In this document: positions 12,989-24,823 of the stretch, piece after piece
Layout: every line of letters starts with the position of its first letter
Numbering within the stretch: the stretch's first letter is position 1
Assembly (NCBI GenBank): GCA_029449235.1
Contig: JANATG010000009.1
Span: 1,426,001-1,490,000, forward strand
Direction: 5' to 3'
DNA from: Linnemannia schmuckeri
Lineage: Eukaryota; Mortierellomycota; Mortierellomycetes; Mortierellales; Mortierellaceae
Length of the DNA: 64,000 bases
Made by a program: the position numbers and the translations under genes
The notes under the pieces: model-generated
Told to the model about the DNA's origin: nothing
The model's database searches: none
Seen by the model: only the letters and a program-made list of their open reading frames with translations

Positions 12989-15012
12989 ATGTCTTGCGAC
13001 TTGACTGATCCCGCCATCCTCGAGGCCTACCAGGATATCATTTCGGGAACGCCTACCAACTGGTAATATATATACCTGTTTACACCGCCTACCGGACAGC
13101 CAAATGATAATAGCAACCACAAGTCCCAAAGAAATGATGTGGTTTGGCGTTTTGGATATCCACAAAAAGCGACAACGGCAGTAACAACTATCAACGAGAA
13201 CAACTACTGCATCATAATAACAAGGATAGAACATAACAACAACATACCAGAGAGAAGAAACCACATCAAAGAAGGAAACAAACTTACAAGAGTTGCTTTT
13301 GGAAAATTTAAATTGTAGGCTCATCCTCGGATACCATGACACAAGAGACAAGATCTCACTCTACTCCAGGGGCACCGGTGGCATCGACGAGTTGACCTCC
13401 AACCTCAAGGAGGAAGTCCTTTACGGATTCGTCAGGATTGAGGACCGATTTGCCCTCCTCGCCTACGTCTCTGAGCAAGTCAGGTAAACATCCACAGAGT
13501 GAAAACAAAAACAACACTCTTAGCAAGCACCAAGCTCTTATTATCGGTCAGGAAAGCAAGTGACGGCATAAAAAAAAGAGGCACTGAACAAGCCCTATTC
13601 TTTTACAACAAAAAAAAAGATGAGAGCACTTTACTCTTTTTTTTTTTCTGTTGTTATGGGCAATCAGTGTATGTGCCGTGGAGTAAAAAGGAGTTTTTAT
13701 CGAGAGTTTTGAGACTGAGGGGAAAAAAGACGTTGGATGGTGTTTGTTGTGCTTTGTACGACCATCCATTTCTATCATTTCTATTTTGACACGACTGACG
13801 ACCGGAAAGAAAGAACAAAAACAACAACGACGGATCTTTCCTCCCTCCCACATTACTAACCATGCTCGTCTCTCTTTTCTTGTCCCTTGGTCCATTCACC
13901 TTTTGCATCGATACTCTCTTTTGGATTGATTTTCTTCCTGCCACAGTGGTCTCCGTCGTGGTAAGTTAGTCTAAACTGCATTCACCGATGCATTATCTAC
14001 CATTAATCCGTCTCCTTCCGAACGACGTATTAATTAAGTAATGAATGTTCCTAACACAATAGCTCGCGCACTGGTGCATGGAAAGGCTGTCGGCGCCTTG
14101 TTCAAGGCCAGCAACGTTCAGATCAACACCTCAAGCCTTGCAGAGTTGACCGAGGAGAGAGTTCGCACCCGTCTTGGATTGATTGACGGACCCCCTACAC
14201 CCGAGGCCACTTCGCCTGTTATGCCCTCGACCCCTGTCACTTCCAATGGCTCACCCGTCCCAGCACCTCGCCCAGCTACCCCCGTCTCACCCGCCCCTGT
14301 TGCCCCTGCCTCCTCTTCCCCCGCCTTCGCTCCCGCCACTGTTGCTGCCCCCGTTGCAGCTGCCCCCATCGCCATCGACACCTTTGTCCAGCAGTCTGTG
14401 GCCGAAGTACCTTCGAGCCCTAGCCCTGTCAGGACTGGATCCCCTCGCTCGGGCATGTCGACCCCCAGAACTGAGCGTCAGCTGGAGATTGAGGCTGCTG
14501 AGCGCAAGGTCCGCGAGGAGATGGAGCGCCAGCGTCGCGCCGAGGCTGCCAAGCGCCAGAGAGAGACCGAGGAGCGTGAGGCACGCGAGCAGGAATTGTT
14601 TGCCCAGAAGCAGGCCTTGGAGTTGGAGCGCAAGCGCAAGGAAGAGTCAGACCGTATTGCTCGCGAGGCAATGAAGAAGCAGTTGATCGAGATGGAGCGT
14701 CTTCGTGGATCAGGACTGTCGGGCTATATCACCATTCAGGTCGCTGGATCGCCCTTCTGGAAGCGTCGTTTCTATGTCATGCAGGGCCAGACTGTCTCGT
14801 TGTACAGGGATGAGATTGGTCGCGCCCCCATTATGATCTTGAAGGTCGGAGGTCAGGTTGTTCACATTGCTGATGCCTCCTTGGACGTCTTGATCCCCAA
14901 CAGCTTCCGTATCGACTTTAAGAACGGCGACTCTCACTACTTCTTCAGCGACTCGACCAAGGATAAGGAAATGGCCATTGCGGGATTCATGAAGTGCAAC
15001 GAGTCCGCATAA
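12989..15012 (+). CDS. Coactosin-like (ADF-H) actin-binding protein with C-terminal PH domain
   Basis: Likely binds F-actin and phosphoinositides, linking the cortical cytoskeleton to membrane. Exons: 12989-13062, 13319-13483, 13947-13960 (only 14 nt), 14063-15012; 400 aa. Residues 1 to about 130 are an ADF-homology domain of coactosin type: MSCDLTDPAILEAYQDI at the start, LGYHDTRDKISLY, VRIEDRFALLAYVSEQV, then RARALVHGKAVGALFKASN. A Pro/Ala-rich linker (about 145-225) and a charged coiled coil rich in Glu/Arg (about 225-300) follow. The C-terminal 100 residues form a PH domain (SGYITIQVAG..FWKRRFYVM..SFRIDFKNGDSHYFF). The micro-exon encodes the GLRR junction and is needed to keep phase. Base composition in exon 4 is C-rich at third positions, suggesting high expression. 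Confidence 0.88.
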
Positions 15013-15272
15013 GCTATACACGGAGGAGCTGGTTTCCCTTTTTTTCTTACCCCTTTTTCACTCTTTTCACCTTTCAGATATCAGTACTAGTTCAAAAGTA
15101 CAAACGCAATAACTTCGGCTACATTAGAGCATCCCTTATTTATCAAGAAAAGCAATAATATTTTCTCGTACCTCACTCATTCAACCAAATGACCGTAAAT
15201 AAAAATAGCAAAAACATATTTCCATTGCATGAAAGTACAACACCGCGAAATGCGAAATAAAATTTATATCGT

Positions 15273-16971
15273 CTATTGCTGTTTGCCGATGTTATTGCTA
15301 GACTGGCTCTTTGCATAAATGTCGCGTTTGGCCCAAAAGGTGGGCATGGCAATGTCGCGTCCGTTCGGGTAGACGCACTTGTCGATAAAGAACCCACGCA
15401 GTTTCGACGTGATCAGATCGGTGACCTTGGGGACATCCTCGAGTTTTGTCCTTGCGCCCAATAACGATTGTACGCCGAATTCCAGGTCGAAATCGGGGAG
15501 AGTTGAGATTGAAATGTGTTGTTGGCCATCGATCGTGTTGAACTGCATCGTTATCTATTTTTTTTTTTTACAGAGTTTTTTTCGGCGGAGCAAAAAAATT
15601 GGAAAGGGTCAATAATTTACATTGGCAATTATGCCTTCTTCCCTGCCGCCTTTTTGTTAACACGCGTTTGTGGTAGCTCCTGTGCTGGCTTACTGTTGCT
15701 TGGAACTTGACGACGGAGAGGACTAGCGAGACGGGAAGGGCTGCTATCCTGGGACGAGGCCAATTGATCAACAATGACGTCTCAATACCCAGCATGATCT
15801 GGTCGTTAAAATCAATGTCGATTTCCGCCCGCTAAAACAAAAAAAAACCCCCCCACCACCACCACCATGGAAACAAGTTAGCCGAGCCTCTGATATTTAA
15901 TTGTATAGTCGATCATACAAGAAGTGCAAACTCCTGAAAAGGGGAAGCTGAGCGATTGGACCATCCAATGCATAATGCCCTCTGACTCTTAACTTACCAC
16001 GCTGCCCGCAGGTTGGTCGGCTGGTCGGATCCTTGCTCTACTCAGAACCGGAAAGTCTTCTCCCAGATTGAGTTCTGTCACACGAATATGTCCCTACAAT
16101 CAACAACAGACAAACAGACAACAACAACAACAAAAAGACAAACAGACAACAACAACAACAAAAAGACAAACACAAATAAAACAGAAATGGAATGTGGCCA
16201 ATGATTGATAGTTAGATATCGTGAGCAATTGAGACTCCTGGCTGTTTCTACACATGTCAGTGGCACAAAAAAACATACACCCCTTTCATCCTCGTCTTCC
16301 GTCCTCTCGCGTAAGCTTTTCACTCTGCAGAATCCAAAACAACTTACCACCCAGTCTGGTCGAACACCTCCATTCAAGGCTTCGGCCAAAGCCTTGATCA
16401 ACCGATTGTTGACTTTGGAGTCATCCCTGTACTGAGCAATTGCCTGAGCCATCAAGACGGTCATCCAATCAAGAGACTCTGGGGTATGGTCATAAATGTC
16501 GTAGAAGGTCTTGTTCAAAATCGTGGTTGTCGAAGGGAGTGATGGTTTCGTGGGTGGTGCTGGGATCGACACTCCTCTGTTTGAGAATGACCGGGGCTAT
16601 TGTTTTCCCGTGATATGAATGAATGTTAGATGTAAGTCGTGTGAGAGGGGCTATTTTTCTCTAGAGTGCAAGGTAGAAAATGGTATGAAGAGTCTAGCCT
16701 GTCCTTCGTTAAATTCAGATAAGTGGACAAAAAGAGGTACCTTGCGGCCGTAGCGGACGTCTTCAAGGAGGAGGTATTTGAAGCAGACAATGACCAAGAG
16801 AACAACACTCAGTTGGCCCAAAAGCAAACCCGTAGTGAAGGACATTCCTGAGGAACCATTGTATTGTTGTTGCTGTTGCTGTTGGGCCGAGGCGACTTGC
16901 TCAATGTGCTTTATGAGCTCGATCCAGTCCACTTGGCCCTCTGGCTCCACGATCTGCATGTGATTTGCCAT
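15273..16971 (-). CDS. MMM1: Maintenance of mitochondrial morphology protein 1 (ERMES subunit, SMP domain)
   Basis: ER membrane subunit of the ERMES ER-mitochondria tether; its SMP domain moves phospholipids between the membranes. Exons on the minus strand: 16741-16971, 16348-16596, 15998-16093, 15694-15831, 15273-15554; 331 aa. A short polyQ-bearing lumenal N-terminus precedes one transmembrane helix (about 44-70, MSFTTGLLLGQLSVVLL). The SMP domain runs from about residue 115 to the end: ESLDWMTVLMAQAIAQYRDD, GHIRVTELNLGEDFPVLS, DFNDQIMLGIETSLLINWP, then FDLEFGVQSLLGARTKLEDV. I chose the ATG at 16971 (MANHMQIV) over an in-frame upstream ATG at 17220 because the intervening residues look like translated leader. 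It is followed upstream, on the same strand, by a HAM1-like gene. Confidence 0.9.
16111..16170. repeat. Two-copy tandem repeat in MMM1 intron 2
   Basis: A unit of about 29 nt (CAAACAGACAACAACAACAA plus CAAAAAGA) occurs twice in direct succession inside the intron 16094-16347, with partial copies on either side. It is simple sequence without coding potential. Confidence 0.8.
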
Positions 16972-17474
16972 TGGGTTGCGATCTGTGGAGGTGGGGATGA
17001 GGTCTGTGAGGGCGATGCGGGTAGTACGACTTTTAGGGCGAAGAAGAAAGAAGAAGTGCGTCCTTTGTGTAGCTGATGTTAGGTGCCCTGAAGCTTGTCG
17101 TCGTCCTCGGTGTTGAGAAAGGAGTGAAGAATGGAGAAGCAAGAAGCAAAGCCAACAAAGAGAGAAAAACGAGGCTCGAAAAGGAAGGTCGATTTTTTGC
17201 TTTTTTATTTCACTTGGCACGTCCTTGAATTGATTGCACTGACCAGAGAGGGAAACGAACCATGAACTACTATGGAAAATGCGGAGCTGCGAATATGCTG
17301 TAATGTGATGGATATACTAACTACGCGACAAATTCAGGCATCAATGTGCATCGTCGCTACTGGGGTAAATGAAAAAAGTATATGAATGGCTGCAGAAGAC
17401 AGCGATAGGACCGCAAAAGGTCAATCAATTACCTCAAGAAAACGTCGCAAACGAGCAACAGTGATGGGCCTCGT
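16972..17474. other. Intergenic region between MMM1 start and HAM1-like gene end
   Basis: Contains the MMM1 promoter on the minus strand (C/T-rich when read in that direction, about 17030-17200) and the 3' end of the upstream HAM1-like gene. No additional gene is supported. Confidence 0.45.
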
Positions 17475-19907
17475 CTAGTAGATCCTGGAGTAAAGAGGCA
17501 TCGCCGTGACAATGCCGCTCGAAGGAGTCTTCGGAGCAAAGTCATAGAAACGCTCCGGCATCGCCGCCGCCGACTCTCGCTGGTGCGGCCGCTCAAGGAT
17601 TTCCTGAGTGTCGTCCTGTGGCGGCTCGCGGGTAGACTCCATGATCTGCTCAACTCCAGTGTTGACAGTGCTGACTAGCTCCATCATCATCTCGTGCAAC
17701 GTGCGCTCAATCGCCTTGCGGAGCTTTCGGACCATGAATGGATGAAACAACATCTGAAGGACGGGGTGCTGTGTCTCCAAGACATCCACGTTCAAGTGAC
17801 GAAGTTTGATATGGCACTCCTTGAGTTCCACAAACTTTCGATGGGTCATGCCGACGGGGTCTACAACAAGGTCGTAATAGGCAGGGGTCGTCTCCAAGGA
17901 GATAGGTGGAGCAGACCCCAGGGTGGCCGGTGCCACGGTTGCCGCTCGAGGCTCTGCCGGAGGTCGTAGGCTTACAGGATCAAGAGGGCCGATAGCGCTG
18001 ATAGTACCATTACTGGTAGACAGTCGACGTCGAGGACGACCCAGAATCATCCGATCTTGCGCTGCCATTCGATCAACCGAGCTCGAGTCCGTTCGCGGAA
18101 TGTTCTGTCGCTGCTGTTGTTGATGTAGTGCAGATGGCGTGTACGTTCGGTTGGGGTAGAGGAAGCGAAAGACAATCTCTCTGGTAGCAGACCAAAAGTC
18201 ATCAGTGACGGTCTCCTGCACTTGTTGACGGATTCGAACTTGAGTCCTTGCAGCGGCACGTCCAATATCCGAAGCCAAGGCAGCAGTGTCCGAGAATCGC
18301 ACTCCTCGAGGAGAGGTCCCCATGGCTTCGTGACTACTTCCGATGCGGTTGCGTGAGGTCGACCGCCTTCGAGTGAGTTGGTTGTTTTGGCTTTCAAGAC
18401 TAGTAGTGAATAGGCTTTCGCGTGCGGCAGATGCAATGGGGTGTCTGCGCCCGATGGTATCGACGGAGGCACGCAGCGTGGTGATGGTTCCACGGCGAAT
18501 GATTGGGGGCGTCAGGACGAATGTCACGTCAATATCCAGGCTGTTGGGAGGAATGATTAAGTCAAGCTCTCCCTCGTCCATTATGTTGCCTCCCAGAAAC
18601 GACTTGCCCATGTAGCTGTAAGCCACCTTCTTAGCCTCGACCTCTAGTCCGGAACTACAATTATGTAAAAGAGAAGTAGAAGACAAATGTTAGCAACTTA
18701 TTATACCTTTTGATTAGCAAGTTCAAGTCAAATATGATCAATTATATCTAGACTGCTACGAAAACTTACATCTTCAGGTGCCAGAGACGGCATGACTTAT
18801 TGGTCTGTCGATCGTAAGCGGTCGTGGTGTTCAAATGGATGTTGCTCGGCATGAGATGCGGAAACTCGAGGACGGCGGCATCCATAATCCCCTCCGAGTT
18901 GGGCCGCTTCCAGACAATGCTTGGCAAGGGAATGGGCGCAATGTTGCGACTGGCTGCTTGGATAAGGATCTCAAAGTCACGCATGACATCCCAGCCAACG
19001 TTCGATCCGACACCCGCTCCGGAGTCAGGCAAACCGGTCGAGCCTTGAAGAGACTTTTGGGTCAGGATGGTCAAGCACTTTTCGACCGCGAGACTGGTGT
19101 CTGTCGCTCCTCCGCCTTCCCAGAGCTGATCGGTCATACAGACGACTTCGCACATGAGTCGCTGAGCAGGTCCGCGGTACTTTCCTGAGGTGAGAGTCTC
19201 CTGCATCGGACCAAGACGGTCACGAGCCGCGTCGACCCAATCATTAGCAGAAACGAAGTCCGGTTTTTGGAGGGAGAAAAATAGGAATCGATAGAGAGCC
19301 GCGACCTCGGTCCGGAAGTTCGCATCATCCATGGCAGAGATCTTGATGTTTTGCATTTCTTGAAGGATGGGTCTCCAGCTTGGGAAGATCTTCTTGACGA
19401 TGGGTGGGACATCCAGCTTAAACTCTCTCGCGACTGCGTCATCCACGCGATCTTCATGCTGGTCATTCTCGGCCTCTCGCTCCTCTTCCTCACCCACGTC
19501 GACTTTCATGGAAACCCAGTCCTTAAGGATCGTCAACAATCGCCGCAAGCTGGCTTGTTCGTCAGGCTTTTGGAATAGCTCCTTGAACAGATCTTGGAGC
19601 TTTTTCAGTACATAGTCAGTGTCTTCTAGAGCTAGATGGCGAGGGCTTTCACCGTTCCAGGCACCATTTCCAATGTCGAAGGCGACCTCGATGAGGTGAG
19701 TGATCATACAGAGGCGGAAGCGAAGTTCGGGCGAGGTCAAGAGGGAGAGCAACAGGGGTGCCGGTTCCTGGGTGCTCAGTGCGCGGACCTGGTCAATGGC
19801 CTGGCCAATCTCGGATGGGCGAGGGTAGATCACGCGGATCTTGTTGTCTATCGTTAGTGGCGTGTCAATGATGGTAAGATATGTGCGTACGTGTTGGTGA
19901 TAAGCTT

Positions 19908-19944
<37 letters not shown>

Positions 19945-20567
19945 GGGGGGGGGGGGGGGGAGGGAGGGTACTGGTGACTGATCCCATTAAATGGAACACC
20001 TTGCTGTGAACAGATGCATTGTGTACTTCAACTGTCATCATGATCACTGTCAAATCAATCACTCAAACAGACTCTTCCTTTTCCCCATCAGTCTGACCCT
20101 GTGGTCATGATGGTCAAATACCTACGGAATGCAATGCGACCGAGGTCGGCAGCTGTGGTGCTCAGATGCTGTGAGCGAGTAGGCCGATGGTAAAACGCAT
20201 GGATCAAACGATCGAAGTAGTGCTTCTCATGCAAATGTCGGTAGGCGACCTGGAAGGGGTCCTGGGGGGACAGTCCGTCACTAGCGCGGCTGTCTAGAGG
20301 AGCAATAAGCGCCTGCAGAAACTCTTGCTCAGCCTTGGGTCGAGTCAGTTGTGAGTACAAGCTTGGTCTATTTTCAAAATCCAAAATGAGAAACAGAGCA
20401 TGTTAGTAGGCGGTTCTTGGTGGTGGTCTTCAAGTGTTGATTTAGAAAGGAGGGGAGAGTGGAAAGTGTGTAAGTTACCTGGGCATGTCGAGTCTAGTGG
20501 TAAAGTAACTTGGTGTGGCTGGTGTCTTTGTGTCGTTGAAGGGCCAGGAGGCCTGAAAGACGTCCAT
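17475..20567 (-). CDS. HAM1-like (DUF5923/DUF4449) protein, probable TULIP-type lipid-binding fold
   Basis: Exons on the minus strand: 20479-20567, 20126-20367, 18770-19847, 17475-18654; 862 aa, all phases consistent. The first 110 residues (MDVFQASWPF...RLIHAFYHRP) lead into a helical region of repeated Leu-rich amphipathic segments. Residues from about 410 onward look like a TULIP barrel: PHLMPSNIHLN, LWHLKISGLEVEAKKVAYSY, GELDLIIPPNSLDIDVTFVL, and FVELKECHIKLRHLNVDVLE followed by an amphipathic helix (MVRKLRKAIERTLHEMMMEL). This arrangement matches fungal HAM1_N/HAM1_C proteins as I remember them; the family call is from pattern, not search. The donor of exon 2 is taken as C|GTAGGT because the alternative AG|GTATTT breaks the frame. 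Intron 2 contains a 33-nt T run and a 17-nt G run on the + strand. Confidence 0.65.
19911..19960. repeat. Poly(T) followed by poly(G) tract in HAM1-like intron
   Basis: About 33 T then 17 G, uninterrupted. On the coding (minus) strand of the host gene it reads C17-A33. It lies in intron 2, close to the acceptor at 19848. Confidence 0.95.
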
Positions 20568-21077
20568 GAGTTCAAACGATAGCGAAGAGAGAGTATGGAC
20601 GATGCGAATAGATGTCCGTTTTTTTTTTGTTTTTATTTATAGGCGTAGGAGTGAGTAAGAGTGCGTGTGTGAAAAAAAAAGGAAAGAGAAAAGCGTGAAG
20701 AAGGGTGTGAAGAGAAGGAAAGCAGGATAGACGAGGACGAGGACGAGGGAGGGGAGGAAATAGTGTCATGTCAACCTGACGCGTTTCGTCCTCCTGCAGT
20801 GGCGCGCTGCCTAGCAGCGAAGGTTAAGGGGCGCTTCTCTACCTTCCACCCCCCACAGCCCCATTTGACCTTCGGCCCTGGGCACTTTTTTTCAAAGTTG
20901 AATAATAGGGCCTCTTCTTTCTTTTTTCCTTCTTTCTTCGCACTTCTTTTCGTTCTCTATCCCTCCCTCCCTTCCTTCCTTCCTTCACCCTTCACTCTTC
21001 CTCCTCCTCCCCACTCCCTCTTCTCCTTCCTTCGTCTGTGTCTTCACCCCACACTCACCTCTTCCTACTTATTGATC
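20568..21077. promoter_or_regulatory. Divergent promoter region, HAM1-like / UPF0652
   Basis: About 510 nt. The half next to the UPF0652 start (20885-21065) is a dense C/T tract; the other half is G/A-rich on the + strand, that is, C/T-rich for the HAM1-like gene on the minus strand. Two back-to-back pyrimidine-rich promoters are the simplest reading. Confidence 0.55.
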
Positions 21078-23731
21078 ATGTGGGGCAACGACGCTGATCG
21101 GAAGCACCGCCTCGAGGAGATCCTCCAGCGCGAGGACCATGACGACCACGACGACAGCGACACCAGCCAGCCCACCGCAGAAGACATTGCCAAGGCCGAC
21201 AGCGCACAAATGGACGAAGACCTCGCTGCGGCTCAGGCCACTGCTGAGGGATTCTGTGTCGAATGCAAGGACCAGGAGTCCTTCTACTCTTGCGAGCAGT
21301 GTGCTGAAGAGTTCTGCGAGGTCTGCTATGGTAATACACAACTACCATCAACAATGACTGCAACACTTCTCTTGCTCACATCACCTTACTAGAATGCATG
21401 CATTCCACATTTGTAAGGAATAAGTGAACTGATTGTCCCTTCCTTTTCATGTTCTTCAATTGACAATACAGCCATGCTCCATCGCACTGGAAACAGAATT
21501 CGACACATCAAGAAGGAGATCTTCAAGCCCGGCAATAAGAATACTCCTGCCCCCTCGGTCAACGGCATGTCAACATCGACTTCCAAGGGTAGTTCTTTGA
21601 GCGAGGAAACACTGACTGAACTTCCAGAGTCCAAGGTCATTGTATCCAGCGGATCCTCCACGTTTGGAGACTGGGTCATTGATCGTTCAAAGTACATTCC
21701 AATGCGACTGGATCTGACTGAGCGAAAGCTGTTGCGCCTGTAAGTGTTTGTTTGAACGTTGTTTTTTGATGTTGGTCTTTTTGGTAGGCCAGCGCAACAA
21801 AGAATGTGTGCTTTGACGTGTTATATCGCCGGAAGAGCTCCATTCTGCCTTTATCCGCCTGTCCGCATGTGTGTTTGTCTCCTCTCATCTCCCCTCCCCT
21901 GTATTCTGGTGTCAACTCCTTTTTAAAATTCATTTCTAATCTGTCGCTCCGTTTTCCCAACAACACAAACAAAACGATCGAATACAAAAATAGTCTCGAA
22001 GCGGCCTTGAATGTGAGCGAATACACAGACAAGGTCGACATCCTCTCGTACACCAGCAAGTCCAAGCGTATCGTTCACCAGATCAAGGATCTTTGTGCCA
22101 TCATCTCTGGACTTGTCGGTATGTTCACTCTGTTTATACCTAATCAACGTTTGCATTGAATGTTTCAGGAACATAACACAGACCCTTCTTTCAGTACCCT
22201 AATATCAGTTGCCCACACTCTTAACACTAGTCGCCAATGATTATCGCCGTGGACAAGAGCTGTTTGCAGACAAGAGTTTCGAGGACAACGAAGAGTTTTT
22301 CCAGGTCATTTTCGAGATTGGTCGTCGCCACAAGATCATGAACCCCGAAAAGATGAGGAGCGCCTATGGAAAGCTGATGTACATGCTTATGGACTCGAAC
22401 ATGGAGGAGATTGAATCGACCCTGGGCTTCAACTGTGTCATCCCCATCAAGACGGTTTACAGCTACTTAGAGGAGAGAGGCGGTCTGGATGTTTTGAAGA
22501 ATGATCTGGTGGCCGACGCCACAAAGGAGATCATCTCGGACGGAAAGAATCGCCAGCAGATCCAGCAGGAAATTAAGAAAAAGGAGAGGGCCATTGAGGT
22601 GCTCAGTCGAAAGTACGCCAATGGAAACCTCACCCCTGATGAGATCAAAGTCTGCCTCTACTCAATCGGCGATAACCACAGTTTCCTCAGGACGAACCGG
22701 TATGTGAACCATTCTTGTTCTTCTGTTTGTAGAAAAGTAGATACAGTAAACAAACAATTAACCCATATTATTGGCGATGATAGTGACCCATGCGACAAGA
22801 TGCTTAAGTACTTGACAACGTACTTCAAGCCCACCAGCATCGAGGAGGGATTCTCACTTGCTATTCGCTCAGGCCAGCAGGGAGCACGTTTGACGCATGG
22901 ACACGAGACTCAGTACTGGTACATTAACCAGACTCTCAACTTGTGGCGCGAAATTGCTCACGAGATGTTCTACCTCTGGACACTCTCGGACTTGGACATG
23001 CTCGACAACGACTACCGCCTTCGCGACACTGGACAGGGATTGCAGCGTCTCCAGCACTGCCCCAACGTCTCCAAGGCGATGCATACCATCCTGCACAAGG
23101 CTCAGCAGAAGGCCGGCATGTGGGTTGGAAGTTCAGTGATTCATCTCGGTGATAGCAATGTTCCCAACGCGTTCATGTTTATTGACAAGTACAACCAGGT
23201 CGCCAGGATATTGAATCCCATCATCTTGACACTGGAGAAGATCGACAACATTGCTCAGGATGAGGGTATTCATGCCTATATCCGGGACACCTTTGGTGGC
23301 GTCACCAACCTGCGAAAGACGATTGTCTGCGACTTTTTCCGCATGGCCTTTGATGGTTCTGGAGCCGACAACTTTTTCTCTGCAGGTGAGTACACTTTCT
23401 CTCTGTGCGTTTGCGACAATCGCGTGTAGGAGAATTTTGTTGGAGATATCCCAGTTGATGGTATTAACATACGTGTTTCTTGCTTTTCTCAATCGATGTA
23501 GGATCCTGCATTGATGGACGATTGACCTCTGCTTGGAACTGGTGCTCGCAGATTGAGAAGAAGGCATTCTTTCCAATCTTCTTGCTCACTGTAAGCTACT
23601 TGATAATGTTTACTGAATCCATGATGAATGAGCGAATAATGCTTATGGAACCCCTGACTAACATATCCACCGCGTTGCTTGCTTCGTTTCGATAGGGATT
23701 CACCGGATTTGATGGGGAGACTTGGTCATAG
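21078..23731 (+). CDS. UPF0652 protein: B-box zinc finger plus DUF2009
   Basis: Conserved eukaryotic protein of unknown function. Exons: 21078-21330, 21472-21739, 21994-22118, 22231-22699, 22784-23385, 23502-23590, 23696-23731; 613 aa. After an acidic N-terminus (MWGNDADRKHRLEEILQRED) a B-box-like finger appears around residues 57-85 (FCVECKDQESFYSCEQCAEE, FCEVCY). The DUF2009 domain fills the rest, with SKRIVHQIKDLCAIISGLV, EFFQVIFEIGRRHKIMNPEK, MRSAYGKLMYMLMDS, LGDSNVPNAFMFIDKYNQVA, and the C-terminal SCIDGRLTSAWNWCSQIEKK and GFTGFDGE. No catalytic motif is recognisable. The gene is head-to-tail with the VPS71-like gene, whose ATG is 134 nt after this stop. Confidence 0.85.
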
Positions 23732-23864
23732 ACATTTAACTTTCCATTCCTATTAAAAAGATAAAGCGCTCTTTATCATTTGACTTTTTTCACTGCCCAC
23801 GTCTTGGCATTCCACTTGCATCCCATTCAAACAACGAACGGGTCATTCACAAAAAAAAGGAACA

Positions 23865-24796
23865 ATGACCAAGCGGCCTGAGCGAGCAACGAAAGGTACG
23901 CTATACTCGGCATTACTCTATCTCCACAGATGCTTGAAGTTGAAACACAGAAACAGACAAAAATTAAGGGAGCGTCCATTTGTTCACTTCCGGGCCAGGT
24001 CAGCTTTCAACTCAACATGAAAACCGTACATAAACCTTGTCCATCTCAACGCCCATTTTCTTCTTCTTATGGCAATGTTTTTCTTGCCTACTACACGCAA
24101 AAAAAGGGGTCCAACTGGACCAAGAGTCTCGTGCCTGGCAACGCAAACACTACCTGGACTTACTCGAGCGTGACAACCTTGTAGAACGGACAGAATTCGA
24201 AACTATTATCGCCACCGCAGAGGCGACGGCGGCGGTTCCAGGACCGGCTACACTCAACACCACGGCTTTGGATGTTGTACAGGGCGGCATTGCTGCCGGG
24301 GTGGGCGTGAGTTTGTGGCAAGCGTCGGCGGCAGCGACTAATACCAGCAGAGATCAATCAACGCATCAGGTTGGCACAAGGGTGCGAAGCAGTGGACGAG
24401 GAGCCTCGATGAGCGGTGGTGCTGCGGCTGAGGCTGCCAAGACCAGCGTGCGAAGAAAAGGTGGAGGAAAAGGTGTGTCATTGCCACCGATAAAACCGCT
24501 CAAGACACTGATTCAAGAGTCTGGGATTACGAGTCTAAGCCCGAAGGAGCCTTCATATCTAACTGCAGAAATGGGGCCAAGTCGATACCCTGCACGACGA
24601 CTTTGCAGTGTCTGTGGATGGCGAGGTCTCTACTCCTGCAGCCGGTGTGGGACGCGGTACTGTGGACTGCAGTGCCTCAAAGTTCACCAGGACACCAGGC
24701 AAGTCTTGGTTTGTTTATAACTCTTCAAATGGACGTATATTATTTCTAACCGCATTTGCACTGTGCGTCCTTAGATGTATGAAACTGACCATCTGA
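23865..24796 (+). CDS. VPS71: Vps71/ZNHIT1 homologue, SWR1 chromatin-remodelling complex subunit
   Basis: HIT-zinc-finger subunit of the SWR1 complex that exchanges H2A for H2A.Z in nucleosomes. Exons: 23865-23895, 24107-24698, 24775-24796; 214 aa. Near the N-terminus, LDQESRAWQRKHYLDLLERD is the conserved YL1/SWR1-contacting segment. The C-terminus is the zf-HIT domain CSVCGWRGLYSCSRCGTRYC, LQCLKVHQDTRCMK. A Gly/Ala/Ser-rich linker lies between. The last intron must use a GC donor (CAG|GCAAGT at 24699), since only this gives the conserved TRCMK ending before the TGA. The first acceptor, at the end of an A7 run (24106), is unusual but is the only one giving a continuous frame. Those two junctions are inferred from phase and conservation. 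Confidence 0.82.
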
Positions 24797-24823
24797 GAGA
24801 TCGAGAAGAAAGTCGAGGGTTTA

